This document shows positions 9,988 through 19,184 of a DNA stretch of 64,000 bases, one piece after another. The stretch is from Actinomycetes bacterium (GTDB lineage: Bacteria > Actinomycetota > Coriobacteriia > Anaerosomatales > JAGXFU01). Within the stretch, counting starts at the first letter, position 1. Every line of letters starts with the position of its first letter. A program made the translations under genes and the position numbers. Location of the stretch: the NCBI GenBank assembly GCA_024637115.1, contig JAGXFU010000012.1, positions 1-64,000 of the forward strand. The letters run 5' to 3'. Under the pieces are notes generated by a model. The model did no database searches. It was not told where the DNA came from and was given only the letters and a program-made list of their open reading frames with translations.

Positions 9988-10416
9988 CTACCCCAAGGTC
10001 AATCCGCCAAGGACCCCATTGGTGGACATGAGGGCCGCAACCACCGCCAGTACGAGCGGGGTCAACAGCATTCCCGGGACCCACTGTCGATCCCAACCCA
10101 TACGTCGAGCAAGCAACACGCCGAAGAGGGCGGATACGATGGCAGGGCCCAGAGAAACCACCGTGCCTCCCAGCGCACCGGCAACAACACCTTCCAGCGA
10201 GAAGCCGGCCCACTGAAACGAGGTTCCCGGCACAAGAAGTGAGTAGGCGGCGAAGAGGGCTCCTGTGAAGATCGCCCCAATGAAGACTCCCTTGAGCCAC
10301 TCGCGCCACACGGATCGCTCGGTTCTTGAGTGACCCTGGATCAGCGGCGACCTAGGCTGCTGGTAGAGTTTCGTTCCCCGCGTCACGCTCATCCCCTTTG
10401 CGCGTATCGCATCCAC
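9988..10416 (-). CDS. Small membrane protein, four predicted helices, unknown function
   Basis: Up to 142 aa. A basic N-terminus is followed by four hydrophobic segments at about 42-62, 73-95, 97-107 and 114-140 (WLKGVFIGAIFTGALFAAYS; VVAGALGGTVVSLGPAIVSALFGVLLA; MLLTPLVLAVVAALM), rich in Gly and Ala. No motif was recognised. The start is uncertain: ATG 10416 is used here, but GTG at 10386 with GGGG about 6 nt upstream would give 132 aa. It sits between ppdK and dgt on the same strand, cut off from ppdK by a strong palindrome, so it is probably transcribed with dgt. Confidence 0.6.
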   Translation of the reverse strand: MDAIRAKGMSVTRGTKLYQQPRSPLIQGHSRTERSVWREWLKGVFIGAIFTGALFAAYSLLVPGTSFQWAGFSLEGVVAGALGGTVVSLGPAIVSALFGVLLARRMGWDRQWVPGMLLTPLVLAVVAALMSTNGVLGGLTLG

Positions 10417-10451
10417 TCACGCCCTGCGGCGCCCCACGTATGCTTGAACGA

Positions 10452-10481
10452 ACGCGGCCCGCCGATATCGGCGGGCCGCGT
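10452..10481 (-). terminator. 30-bp perfect palindrome after ppdK, probable terminator
   Basis: ACGCGGCCCGCCGAT is followed immediately by its exact reverse complement, 5 nt after the ppdK stop. On the minus strand TCGTTC follows. It is a very stable GC-rich hairpin ending the ppdK transcript. Because it is symmetric it could also act on the other strand. Confidence 0.7.
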
Positions 10482-10485
10482 GTAC

Positions 10486-13203
10486 TTACCTGTTGTCAGA
10501 AGTCCCCGCGGACTCCGCTAGCGATGCTTGGGCGGCCGCGAGCCTCGCAAGCGGCAGCCGGTAGGGCGAGCACGAAACATAGTCGAGTCCGATCTCGTGG
10601 AACACCCTCACTGAGTCAGGATCTCCCCCATGCTCCCCACAGACACCAAGCTTGATACCAGGATTCGCCGCGCGCCCGCCGGCACATCCCATTTCGACAA
10701 GTTTTGCGACGCCCTCATCAACAGTCTCAAAGGGGTTTCTGGGCATGATCTTGCGCTCGAGGTAGCGCGGCAGGAACTTCGCTTCAATGTCGTCACGAGA
10801 AAAACCGAACGTCGTCTGCGTCAAGTCGTTGGTACCGAACGAGAAGAAGTCAGCCGATTGACCGATCTCCTCGGCCATGATGGCGGCACGGGGTAGTTCG
10901 ATCATCGTACCGATCGGAATGTCTATCTCAACGCCGCATTCCGCCTGTATCTGGGCCACAACGCGCTCTGTCTCCGCACGCAGAGTCTCCAACTCCGCCT
11001 TGAGTGAGACAAGCGGGATCATGATCTCGGGCCGAGGATCTTTGCCGGCCTTCTTGAGCTCGCAGGCGGCCATCGTGATTGCGCGCACCTGCATTGCGTA
11101 CAGCTCGGGGAACATGATGCCCAGGCGACAACCCCGCAAACCGAGCATCGGGTTCATCTCCGTCATCGAGTCGATGAGAGAGAGAAGCCTGCGCTTGGGA
11201 GCAAGCTCCTCGGCAGACATACCGGCGCACTCGGCCTTCACGATCTCCACTTCAAGCTCGCGAGGTGAGTCGAGGAACTCATGAAGCGGCGGATCGAGCA
11301 GGCGTACCGTCACCGGTAGCCCATCCATCGCCTCGAAGATTCCCAGGTAGTCGCCTACCTGAACGTCCAGCAACTTGGCGAGTGCATCCTCGCGCCCTTC
11401 CTGGCCTTCGGCAATGATGAAGTCCTGGAGGATGTCTTTGCGCTCACCGAGGAACATATGCTCCGTTCGGCACAGGCCGATGCCTGCCGCACCGAATTTG
11501 CGACCGAGCGCGGCATCATCGGGGGTGTCGGCGTTTGCGCGGACACCCAAGGTGCGAAATTCGTCGGCCCAGGACAGAATCGTATCGAAGTCGCCTGAGA
11601 CCTCGGGCTCGACCAGTTCGACAGCTCCGAGAACAACGATCCCGGTAGTGCCGTCGATGGAGATGAGGTCGCCTTCGTGCAGAACGGTGTCCGTACCGGA
11701 GACCGTCGCCTGCTTCTTGGACGCGTCGATCTTTAGAGACTCGACACCGCACACGCACGGCTTGCCCATGCCGCGTGCAACGACCGCAGCATGCGAGGTC
11801 TTCCCACCATGCGACGTGAGAATGCCCTGTGCGGCAACCATGCCATGCAAATCGTCAGGCGTGGTCTCCCAGCGGACAAGAATGACCTTGCGGCCTTCTG
11901 CAGCCGCCGTTTCAGCATCGTCTGCGGAGAATACCACCTGACCCACAGCAGCACCCGGCGAGGCATTCAGGCCCTTGGCGAGCTCATCGTAGGTCGCATC
12001 CACGTCGAACTGAGGATGAAGGAGCTGGTCGAGTTGTGCGGGATTCACGCGCATGACAGCCTCTTCACGCGTGATCATGCCCTCGTCGACCATGTCTGCG
12101 GCGATCTTGAGCGCCGCACGGGCGGTGCGCTTGCCCACGCGAGTCTGCAGCATCCAGAGTTTGCCCTGCTCGATTGTGAACTCGATGTCGCACATATCGC
12201 GGTATGACTGCTCGAGTGTGTCAAAGACCTCGTAGAGCTCTTTGCCCGCCTCGGGCAGGACCTTGGGCAAGTCAGCGAGCGGTTGTGTGACACGGATACC
12301 GGCCACGACATCTTCACCTTGAGCGTTGGTGAGGAAGTCACCGTAGAGCTCGTTGGTACCATCCGCCGGGTTACGGGTGAATGCGACACCTGTAGCCGAC
12401 GTATCGCCCTTGTTGCCAAAGACCATCGTCTGCACGTTGACAGCGGTTCCGAGCGAGTCATCAAGCTTTTCCATCTTGCGATAGTCGCGAGCGCGACGAT
12501 TGTTCCAACTCCTGAAGACCGCCTCGATCGAGAGCCTGAGCTGTATCGCAACATCCTGCGGGAAGATGACGGATCCATCGACCACAAGCTGCGGGAACTC
12601 AGCAGCATCCGTGTGCTCGGATACGATCCCCTTGAAGATATCGACCAGTTCGCGCAGATCCTCTGCGGTCAACTGGGTGTCGTTCGCCACGTTGCGATCC
12701 ATCTTCATCACGTTCATGGCGTTCTCGAACAGGTCGCCCTCCAGATCGAGCGCAACCTTACTGAACATCTGAATGAACCGGCGGTAGCTATCCCACGCAA
12801 ACCGCTCGTTGCCGGTCTGTGCAATGACTCCCTGGACCGATGCGTCATTGAGGCCCAGGTTGAGAACGGTGTCCATCATTCCCGGCATTGAGAACGCTCC
12901 GCCGGAGCGGACCGACACCAGCAGTGGGTCTTCGACATCGCCAAGCGTCTTGTCCATCTTTGCCTCAAGCTCGCTCACATACTCAGCGATCTCCTCGGCA
13001 AGTCCCTCCGGAAACGCGGGGGGCGTGGAGTCGTAATACTCCATGCACGCCTGACAGGTGATTGTGAATCCGGGGGGAACAGGTAGACCCATCTTGGCCA
13101 TTTCTGCGAGGTTCGCACCTTTGCCGCCGAGAATGAACTTCATGTCCCTATTGCCCTCGGTGCGTCCTCCACCGAAAGCGTACACGCGCTTAACGTCGGA
13201 CAA
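10486..13203 (-). CDS. ppdK: Pyruvate, phosphate dikinase
   Basis: Interconverts pyruvate + ATP + Pi and PEP + AMP + PPi. About 905 aa: ATP-grasp domain starting GGKGANLAEM, the swivelling phospho-His domain with GGKTSHAAVVARGMGKP (catalytic His, and the adjacent Thr that is the regulatory site), and the C-terminal PEP/pyruvate TIM barrel with LCRTEHMF and catalytic Cys in GVCGEHGG. The start is taken as TTG at 13203: AGGGAG lies 6 nt upstream and the protein then aligns as (M)SDVKRVYAFGGG with family N-termini. The upstream ATG at 13242 has no SD. Downstream of its regulator ppsR, in a gene order shared with many anaerobic Gram-positives. In such organisms it often runs glycolytically to save ATP, with PPi supplied or removed by other enzymes. 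Confidence 0.95.
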   Translation of the reverse strand: MSDVKRVYAFGGGRTEGNRDMKFILGGKGANLAEMAKMGLPVPPGFTITCQACMEYYDSTPPAFPEGLAEEIAEYVSELEAKMDKTLGDVEDPLLVSVRSGGAFSMPGMMDTVLNLGLNDASVQGVIAQTGNERFAWDSYRRFIQMFSKVALDLEGDLFENAMNVMKMDRNVANDTQLTAEDLRELVDIFKGIVSEHTDAAEFPQLVVDGSVIFPQDVAIQLRLSIEAVFRSWNNRRARDYRKMEKLDDSLGTAVNVQTMVFGNKGDTSATGVAFTRNPADGTNELYGDFLTNAQGEDVVAGIRVTQPLADLPKVLPEAGKELYEVFDTLEQSYRDMCDIEFTIEQGKLWMLQTRVGKRTARAALKIAADMVDEGMITREEAVMRVNPAQLDQLLHPQFDVDATYDELAKGLNASPGAAVGQVVFSADDAETAAAEGRKVILVRWETTPDDLHGMVAAQGILTSHGGKTSHAAVVARGMGKPCVCGVESLKIDASKKQATVSGTDTVLHEGDLISIDGTTGIVVLGAVELVEPEVSGDFDTILSWADEFRTLGVRANADTPDDAALGRKFGAAGIGLCRTEHMFLGERKDILQDFIIAEGQEGREDALAKLLDVQVGDYLGIFEAMDGLPVTVRLLDPPLHEFLDSPRELEVEIVKAECAGMSAEELAPKRRLLSLIDSMTEMNPMLGLRGCRLGIMFPELYAMQVRAITMAACELKKAGKDPRPEIMIPLVSLKAELETLRAETERVVAQIQAECGVEIDIPIGTMIELPRAAIMAEEIGQSADFFSFGTNDLTQTTFGFSRDDIEAKFLPRYLERKIMPRNPFETVDEGVAKLVEMGCAGGRAANPGIKLGVCGEHGGDPDSVRVFHEIGLDYVSCSPYRLPLARLAAAQASLAESAGTSDNR

Positions 13204-13281
13204 CTCCCTCTCCCTCTCTTTCGGGACCTTGCGTACGTGCATGATACCGCACCGGCGCGAGAGAACACGCGCAAACGTGAG

Positions 13282-14100
13282 TCAGTCGCCCGTCCTATGC
13301 GCGCCGTGTACGTGCCGGATGATCTCCTGTGCGGCTTCTTCGATCGCCCTGTTATCGGTGCGCACCACCAGGCACCCGATTTTGCGCATGAGCGCGCGAG
13401 CCTCCCCGAGTTCGGCCTCAACCGCTTCACGCTCGGCATAGCCGGGCACGTAGGTGCCGAGCTCCTTCATGCGCTCCGAGCGTATCTCGAGCAGAACATC
13501 TGCGCTGGTAACCAGCCCAAACGCTTTGCGGGGATCGACTTCGAATATCTCGTCAGGGGGCGTCACGCCAGGCGCGAGCGGCACGTTGGCCACACGCCAC
13601 CCTTTGAACGCGAGGTACATCGCAAGCGGAGTCTTGCTCGTGCGTGAGACTCCGAGAAGAACGATATCCGCCTCGATGAGTCCCTCGGGGTTTCTGCCGT
13701 CATCATGCTTGACCGCGAACTCCATCGCATCGATCCGGTCGAAGTAGCGCTGATCGGTACGATGAACCGCGCCACTCTCGCCTGTGGGCTTGAGGCCGGT
13801 GACGTCCTCGAGGAGCCGCACGGCAGGTCCCAGCAGATCGACGCCGTTGACCCCGCTCTCGCACAGTTGATCCATTTCACGCTTAAGCGCCGAATCAACG
13901 AGCGTGTAGAAGAAGATGCATTGGCGGCCGCAGTGAGATTTCACCGCGATCTGGAGCTCCTCGGGCGTGCTGATCTTTGAGAGGCGCTCGATGTGGAACG
14001 AACCCGGCTCGAATTGAGCTTCGGCCGCCTTGGCTACCATCTCCCCTGTCTCACCCAGAGAATCAGATATGACATGAATTGAGATCGCGGTATCGGGCAC
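13282..14100 (-). CDS. ppsR: Pyruvate, phosphate dikinase regulatory protein (kinase/pyrophosphorylase)
   Basis: 272 aa, DUF299 family. The family is bifunctional: it inactivates PPDK by ADP-dependent phosphorylation of the Thr next to the catalytic His and reactivates it by Pi-dependent dephosphorylation. Visible marks are VISDSLGETGEMVAKAAEAQF at the N-terminus and the P-loop-like LLGVSRTSKTPLAMYLA at about 149-165. It lies between glyS (2 nt gap) and ppdK (about 78 nt to the chosen ppdK start), so regulator and target are co-transcribed. Confidence 0.95.
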   Translation of the reverse strand: MPDTAISIHVISDSLGETGEMVAKAAEAQFEPGSFHIERLSKISTPEELQIAVKSHCGRQCIFFYTLVDSALKREMDQLCESGVNGVDLLGPAVRLLEDVTGLKPTGESGAVHRTDQRYFDRIDAMEFAVKHDDGRNPEGLIEADIVLLGVSRTSKTPLAMYLAFKGWRVANVPLAPGVTPPDEIFEVDPRKAFGLVTSADVLLEIRSERMKELGTYVPGYAEREAVEAELGEARALMRKIGCLVVRTDNRAIEEAAQEIIRHVHGAHRTGD

Positions 14101-14102
14101 GG

Positions 14103-16175
14103 CTACTCCGAAAGCTTCGAAAAGTCAGCGAAACGAGCGAACAGCGCGACAAAGCGATTGAGCAATCTCAGTCGATTCTCGCGCACCGTTGCGTCTTCAT
14201 CCATGACCAGGACGTTCTCGAAGAACGCATCGATCGGCGCACGCAGCCCGGCAAGAACACCGAGCACCGCATCGTAGTCGCCGACCTCGTAAGATACTGC
14301 GACCGCGTGCTCGGCTTCGGACAGGGCGTCTGCGAGCTCCGCTTCCTCGGTTCCCATGATGGTGGCATCCGCCGAGGAACCCAATTCCGGCTTGCTGAGA
14401 TTCTTTGCACGGGTGAAGGCCGTCGAGAGATTCTCCATCGCATCGGATGTTGCGCGAAACGCCGTGAGTGCCTCACAGCGCTTGATGGCGTCTGCCGGCT
14501 TGTCGGCGGCTACGGCAAGAACGGCGGCTACGGTGTCATACGCGTGGCCGCGTTCTTTGGCGAGGCCCTCAAAACGACCGACCATGAACTCTTTGACCGC
14601 TGAGCCGATCTCCTCGATATCGAAGTCGTGGGAATCGCGGTAGCCCGCGAGAGCCAGGGCGATCGACTCATTGAGCGTGAGATCGAGACCCTCGATGATC
14701 GTGTTCAGAATACCAAGCGCTCCCCTGCGCAGTGCGTAGGGATCCGCTGAACCGGTGGGAGCCATGCCAATGCCAAAGATGCCTACCATGGTGTCGAGCT
14801 TGTCGGCAACGGATGTGAGCTTGCCCGCAACGGTTGACGGGACCGCATCACCGGCAAAGCGCGGCTGGTAATGCTCGAGGATGGCCTGAGCGACCGCCTC
14901 CGTCTCGCCCGCCGCGAGCGCGTAGTAGCGGCCCATCACGCCCTGCAGGACAGGAAACTCGACAACCGCCTGGCTCACGAGATCGGCTTTCGCCAGATGT
15001 GATGCGCGCAGTGCCTCTGCAGTCTGACCCGGATCCGCACCGTGCAGCCCGGCGAGACCCTCTGCCAAAAGCTCATTACGCGCGACTTTGGCACCGGACG
15101 TGCCGAGTTTCTCCTGGAAGGTGATCGAGTCGAGTTGTCCGACCCAATCCTCCATGTTCGCTGCGAGGTCTGCTCGATAAAAGAATGTCGCATCGGCGAG
15201 GCGAGCTCGAATCACACGCTCATGGCCAGCAGCGATCTCGGCCGAACGCGCAGGGTCGCCGTTGTGTACGACGATGAACTGATTAATGAGCGCACCATCA
15301 GGCCCCTCGAGCGGGAAGTAGCGCTGATGCTTGGTCATCGCAGTCTCGATGACCTCGCGCGGAACCTCGAGGAACTCCTCGTCAAAATGACCGACAGCAA
15401 CGGTAGGCCACTCAACGAGGTTCACCACCTCGGAGAACGTCTTCTCGGGAACGACCGCACGAACATCGTGCTGAGCTTCGACAGCCTCGATTCCCTCGCG
15501 AACGAGGGATGCGCGCGCCTCTTGGTCATAGATGAACATGCCGTGGCGAGCCGCCGCATCATAGCCATCTGCCGAGGCAACCCTGACCGTGCGGTCAGCC
15601 GCAAGGAAGCGGTGGCCCTGCGTGAAACGATCTGCCTTGAGTCCGGCGAATTCGACAGGGACGATCTCCTCGCCGAACAGCGCAAGGAGTGTGCGCACGG
15701 GCCGTATGAACCGCGCAGCACCGTTGCCCCAGCGCTGAGATTTGGGCCAGTTCAGGGAAGCCGCAAGTCCCGCCAGCAGTTCGGGCAAGACCTCCAGGGT
15801 GGATCGGCCCGTCTCTTCGATTACGGCAAAGACATACTCCCCGCCACCTTCATCCTCGCGAACAAGCTCCGAGACATCGATGCCGCGGCTGCGGGCAAAG
15901 CCCTCGGCTGCGCGTGTGGCCTTGCCATCTGCGTCAAATGCCGCCTTGACCGAGGGACCCTTCACACGCAGCGTACGATCTTCCTGACCCTCCACAAGTC
16001 CCGTGACACGGACAACGAGCCGGCGTGGACCGCCGAATGTCTCGAGCATCTCATAGCCGAGACGCTCATCGGCCAATGCCTTCTCAGCATCGCGTTGAAG
16101 TTGTGATATCGCCGCATACAGGGGCGCGCTGGGAATCTCCTCGACACCGATTTCGAACAGCAGGTCGCGGCTCAT
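14103..16175 (-). CDS. glyS: Glycyl-tRNA synthetase beta subunit
   Basis: 690 aa, large subunit of the alpha2beta2 bacterial GlyRS, carrying tRNA-binding functions. The N-terminus reads [18 protein letters not shown], followed by the family's B3/B4-like and HD-type domains, and a C-terminal anticodon-binding DALR-like domain. It starts 4 bp inside glyQ (ATGA overlap), so the two subunits are made in step. Confidence 0.97.
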   Translation of the reverse strand: MSRDLLFEIGVEEIPSAPLYAAISQLQRDAEKALADERLGYEMLETFGGPRRLVVRVTGLVEGQEDRTLRVKGPSVKAAFDADGKATRAAEGFARSRGIDVSELVREDEGGGEYVFAVIEETGRSTLEVLPELLAGLAASLNWPKSQRWGNGAARFIRPVRTLLALFGEEIVPVEFAGLKADRFTQGHRFLAADRTVRVASADGYDAAARHGMFIYDQEARASLVREGIEAVEAQHDVRAVVPEKTFSEVVNLVEWPTVAVGHFDEEFLEVPREVIETAMTKHQRYFPLEGPDGALINQFIVVHNGDPARSAEIAAGHERVIRARLADATFFYRADLAANMEDWVGQLDSITFQEKLGTSGAKVARNELLAEGLAGLHGADPGQTAEALRASHLAKADLVSQAVVEFPVLQGVMGRYYALAAGETEAVAQAILEHYQPRFAGDAVPSTVAGKLTSVADKLDTMVGIFGIGMAPTGSADPYALRRGALGILNTIIEGLDLTLNESIALALAGYRDSHDFDIEEIGSAVKEFMVGRFEGLAKERGHAYDTVAAVLAVAADKPADAIKRCEALTAFRATSDAMENLSTAFTRAKNLSKPELGSSADATIMGTEEAELADALSEAEHAVAVSYEVGDYDAVLGVLAGLRAPIDAFFENVLVMDEDATVRENRLRLLNRFVALFARFADFSKLSE

Positions 16176-17098
16176 GATGCATCACCACCATTCGGGACGG
16201 CGGCAGCCTCTGTGGCAGTGCCCTCCTGAGCGGAATCGAGTCGTGCCACATATGCCTCACAGCACGCCTTGGCGAGTGTGCGAACGCGCAGTATGAACGA
16301 GACTCGCTCCGTCACCGCGATAGCGCCTCGCGCATCGAGCAGGTTGAACGCATGTGAGCACTTCAGAACATAGTCGTAGGCTGGCAAAACGACGCCGCCG
16401 TCGAGCAGCCGCACGCATTCCGCCTCATAGGTGTCAAAGAGCCGATAGAGCATGTCTGTGTCGGCGAGTTCGAAGTTGTGCTTAGAGTACTGGCGCTCGT
16501 TTTCGAGAAATACGTCTCCGTATGTGAAGGTCTGCCCGTCAGGGCCCACCGACCACACAAGGTCGTAGACACTGTCTACTCCCTGGATATACATCGCGAG
16601 CCTCTCAAGGCCATACGTGATCTCTGCCGGCACTGATTTGCAATCAAAGCCACCGACTTGCTGGAAGTAGGTGAACTGGGTGCATTCCATGCCGTTGAGC
16701 CAGACTTCCCAACCCAAACCCCACGCGCCAAGGGTTGGAGACTCCCAGTCATCTTCGACAAGCCGCATATCGTGCTCCGCCGGCTCAATGCCGATGGCGC
16801 GCAGCGAGTCGAAGTAGAGGTCGAGCACGTTGTCAGGGCTCGGCATCAGAATGACCTGGAACTGGTAGTAATGCTGCAGGCGGTTCGGGTTCTCTCCGTA
16901 TCGGCCATCTGCGGGTCTGCGCGACGGCTGCACGTAGGCGGTGCGCCATGGCTTGGGATCAAGCGTGCGCAATGTCGTGGCGGGATGAAACGTACCGGCA
17001 CCTACCTCGGTGTCATAGGGCTGCAGGAGTACACATCCCTGATCCGCCCAGTAACGCGAGAGCGCGAGAATGATGTCTTGAAAGGTCTGGCCTTGCAT
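16172..17098 (-). CDS. glyQ: Glycyl-tRNA synthetase alpha subunit
   Basis: 308 aa, catalytic class II subunit that forms glycyl-adenylate. Signature stretches are [38 protein letters not shown] and [23 protein letters not shown] lies about 11 nt before the ATG. The 142-bp leader contains no recognisable T-box sequence, so the tRNA-sensing control common in Firmicutes glyQS is not evident. Confidence 0.97.
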   Translation of the reverse strand: MQGQTFQDIILALSRYWADQGCVLLQPYDTEVGAGTFHPATTLRTLDPKPWRTAYVQPSRRPADGRYGENPNRLQHYYQFQVILMPSPDNVLDLYFDSLRAIGIEPAEHDMRLVEDDWESPTLGAWGLGWEVWLNGMECTQFTYFQQVGGFDCKSVPAEITYGLERLAMYIQGVDSVYDLVWSVGPDGQTFTYGDVFLENERQYSKHNFELADTDMLYRLFDTYEAECVRLLDGGVVLPAYDYVLKCSHAFNLLDARGAIAVTERVSFILRVRTLAKACCEAYVARLDSAQEGTATEAAAVPNGGDAS

Positions 17099-17164
17099 CG
17101 CGATATCCGACCCCTTTCGAATCAGGACACATGGGTCCCGAATGCGGTGTGCGAAGTGCTCAGT

Positions 17165-17192
17165 ATCTTACACGAAGAATACTTCCCTTTAA
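17165..17192 (-). promoter_or_regulatory. Possible promoter of the glyQ-glyS-ppsR-ppdK operon
   Basis: On the minus strand TTAAAG (-35-like), a 16-nt spacer and TAAGAT (-10-like) lie about 67 nt before glyQ, in the only sizeable gap upstream. The -35 is poor (3/6). Confidence 0.3.
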
Positions 17193-17240
17193 CGCGGCAA
17201 GAGGACCGAAAACGCCAGAGAGCGGCGAACTCCCATTGCC

Positions 17241-17735
17241 CTAGCGAAAGCGTTTTCGCGGACCCTTGGGTACCTGCTTCCACAGGAGCGCCTCAAATCG
17301 ATCCATGTCGGCCGGATCAAGATCGACCTCCGGAATCATGATGTAGGTGGCGCCCGTTACGTAGAGCAAGTAGTGCCCGGCGGCGTACCGCCATTTACGA
17401 ACACGATCCCATTCCAGAACACCTCGACCAGCCTCACCGGCAAAGATGATGCGCTCTGAGTCCAGCTCATATGCCACCGGAAGATACAGCTCGGCATTCT
17501 TGGGAGCACTGGTATTCCACGTGATATAGCCCCATACGGTGATGAGCGTTGCAGCAAGCGTTCCCAGCATGAGAAACGCCTCGGTGTTGAAGCCCGTTCC
17601 TAACGCTGCAAATGCGAAGAAGGCCAGCAGCGGCACCACGAGCCGCAACTTGAGTGCAGAAAGATGGAGAAGGACGCCCCGATATCCCGATTGGGTGAGA
17701 TGCACCGTTATCCGTATCGGTTCCGACTCCGTCAC
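17241..17735 (-). CDS. YcxB-like membrane protein of unknown function
   Basis: 164 aa. An N-terminal polar stretch is followed by two hydrophobic helices at about 31-50 and 52-70 (VVPLLAFFAFAALG; FLMLGTLAATLITVWGYI), then a soluble C-terminal part with the YcxB-like pattern (GRGVLEWDRVRKWRYAAGHYLLYVTG... IMIPEVDLDPADMDRFEALL) that ends in a basic tail. The family has no established function. Its ATG overlaps the recO stop by 4 bp, so it is translated with recO and the era cluster. Confidence 0.75.
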   Translation of the reverse strand: MTESEPIRITVHLTQSGYRGVLLHLSALKLRLVVPLLAFFAFAALGTGFNTEAFLMLGTLAATLITVWGYITWNTSAPKNAELYLPVAYELDSERIIFAGEAGRGVLEWDRVRKWRYAAGHYLLYVTGATYIMIPEVDLDPADMDRFEALLWKQVPKGPRKRFR

Positions 17736-18481
17736 ATTCCCATCCCCGCATAGAAGTCCAATGCCTTGAGACGCGCCGGCACATGATACGCCACGAATCC
17801 CCTGAGGAGACCAAAGGCCTCGCGAGCATCATTCTCGGGCACACTCGTATTCGCGATCTCCTCCATTGTCATGCCAAGGAGAGACACAAGCAGACTACGG
17901 CCGGCCTCGGTGAATGGCAGTGCCGCCGGATCACGCTCGCCACACGTTGGGCAGAGCACCCCGCCGCTACCCACAGAGAACGAGTTCCCACCTTCTGCGT
18001 GAGCGGCGCATGCGGCGCATGAGTCAAGTTCGGGCCGGACGCCATGCAGAGCCATCGCTTTGACCAGAAACCCGCAGACCAATCGCTGCAGAGCCTCGAC
18101 ATCGCACGCTGCCATGGCCCGCAGCGTGGCACGCGTCAAACCGAACAAGCGCTCCTCGGCATCCGAATCAGCGGACAGCTTGTCAGCAACGTCCGCCACA
18201 ACCGATGCGGCGGTACTGCGATCGTAATCCTCCCGCAGGGAAGCGCATGACTCGACCGACTCCGCCTCGGTTACCACATCGAGCGAACGACCTTCGTGAA
18301 CCAGGAGGTCGACCTCGGCAAACGGCTCAAGCCTGCCCCCGAATCGCGAACCCGGCTTGCGCATGCCTTTCGCAACCGCTCTGATCTGACGACCATCGGC
18401 AGCGATAAGGGTCAGGATAATGTCAGTCTCGCCAAGCTTGGTCTTTCGCAAGACTATGGCTCGAACGGGATAGGCAGCCAT
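17732..18481 (-). CDS. recO: DNA repair protein RecO
   Basis: Helps load RecA on SSB-coated single-stranded DNA in the RecFOR path. 249 aa from the ATG at 18481 (MAAYPVRAIVLRKTKLGETD): an N-terminal OB fold (to about 80), a helical domain, and a four-Cys zinc site (CAACAAHAEGG... LCPTCG). The open frame extends 28 residues upstream into deoC, but family proteins begin with this ATG. It is downstream of deoC and upstream of a YcxB-like gene, matching the common era-recO neighbourhood. Confidence 0.92.
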   Translation of the reverse strand: MAAYPVRAIVLRKTKLGETDIILTLIAADGRQIRAVAKGMRKPGSRFGGRLEPFAEVDLLVHEGRSLDVVTEAESVESCASLREDYDRSTAASVVADVADKLSADSDAEERLFGLTRATLRAMAACDVEALQRLVCGFLVKAMALHGVRPELDSCAACAAHAEGGNSFSVGSGGVLCPTCGERDPAALPFTEAGRSLLVSLLGMTMEEIANTSVPENDAREAFGLLRGFVAYHVPARLKALDFYAGMGM

Positions 18482-18494
18482 TAGAAGGGCCCGC

Positions 18495-19184
18495 CTAGCT
18501 CGCAGATGAGAGTGCCAAAACGAGTTCGATGCCGGATGACGTTCCAAGGCGTGTGGCACCCGCATTGATCATTGACAGCGCCGTATCAAGATCGCGAATG
18601 CCTCCAGCGGCCTTGATCCCAATATCGGGGCCCACCGCTTCTCGCATGATCTCTACATCCCTGACCGAAGCACCCCGGGGACCGAACCCGGTCGAAGTCT
18701 TCACGAAATGCGCTCCGGCCTGGGCGCTCAAATGAGCACCGCGGGCGATCTGCTCGTCATCGAGATAGCCCGTCTCAAGAATGACCTTCACGATCGCACC
18801 ATCACTCGATGCATGGGCAACGGACTGTACAACCGCACGCACATCATCCGAGACAAAGTCGTCCTCGCCCTCTATCAGCGCGGCTATGTTCACGACCATG
18901 TCGACTTCGACCGCGCCAAGTCGTACAAGAAGCGCTGCTTCCTCGGCCTTGGTCTCTGTATTGACGTAGCCAAGCGGGAATCCGCAGACCGTGCACACGG
19001 CAGTGGGTGTACCTGACAGGCGCTGCGCAGCGAGAGGCACGAGGAAAGGTGACACGCAGAGACTCGCGAAGCCCTGATCGCGATTCAGCTCCATCCACTC
19101 CCCTGCCCCGGAGAAGCCCACCGTGGGCTTGAGAAGCGTTTGGTCGATCTTGGACGCGAGCATCTGAGCATCCACTGAGCTCAC
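18495..19184 (-). CDS. deoC: Deoxyribose-phosphate aldolase
   Basis: Cleaves 2-deoxyribose 5-phosphate to glyceraldehyde 3-phosphate and acetaldehyde in deoxynucleoside breakdown. 229 aa from GTG at 19184, which overlaps the era stop (GTGA) with GGAGAAGGG upstream; the frame is open to 19235, but that stretch lies within era. TIM barrel with IDQTLLKPT at the N-terminus, the Lys region FVKTSTGFGPRGAS, and GIKAAGGIRD with the second active-site Lys. Together with cdd it forms a small nucleoside-salvage pair around era. Confidence 0.94.
   Translation of the reverse strand: MSSVDAQMLASKIDQTLLKPTVGFSGAGEWMELNRDQGFASLCVSPFLVPLAAQRLSGTPTAVCTVCGFPLGYVNTETKAEEAALLVRLGAVEVDMVVNIAALIEGEDDFVSDDVRAVVQSVAHASSDGAIVKVILETGYLDDEQIARGAHLSAQAGAHFVKTSTGFGPRGASVRDVEIMREAVGPDIGIKAAGGIRDLDTALSMINAGATRLGTSSGIELVLALSSAS

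Noticed and set aside
12283-12891. 202-codon plus-strand frame
   Set aside because: Antisense to conserved PPDK sequence; no SD and no domain.
15042-16106. 354-codon plus-strand frame
   Set aside because: Antisense to glyS, which is conserved along this whole stretch.
17099-17240. T-box riboswitch before glyQ
   Set aside because: No T-box core sequence or specifier stem was seen in the 142-bp leader; too short for a usual T-box plus terminator.
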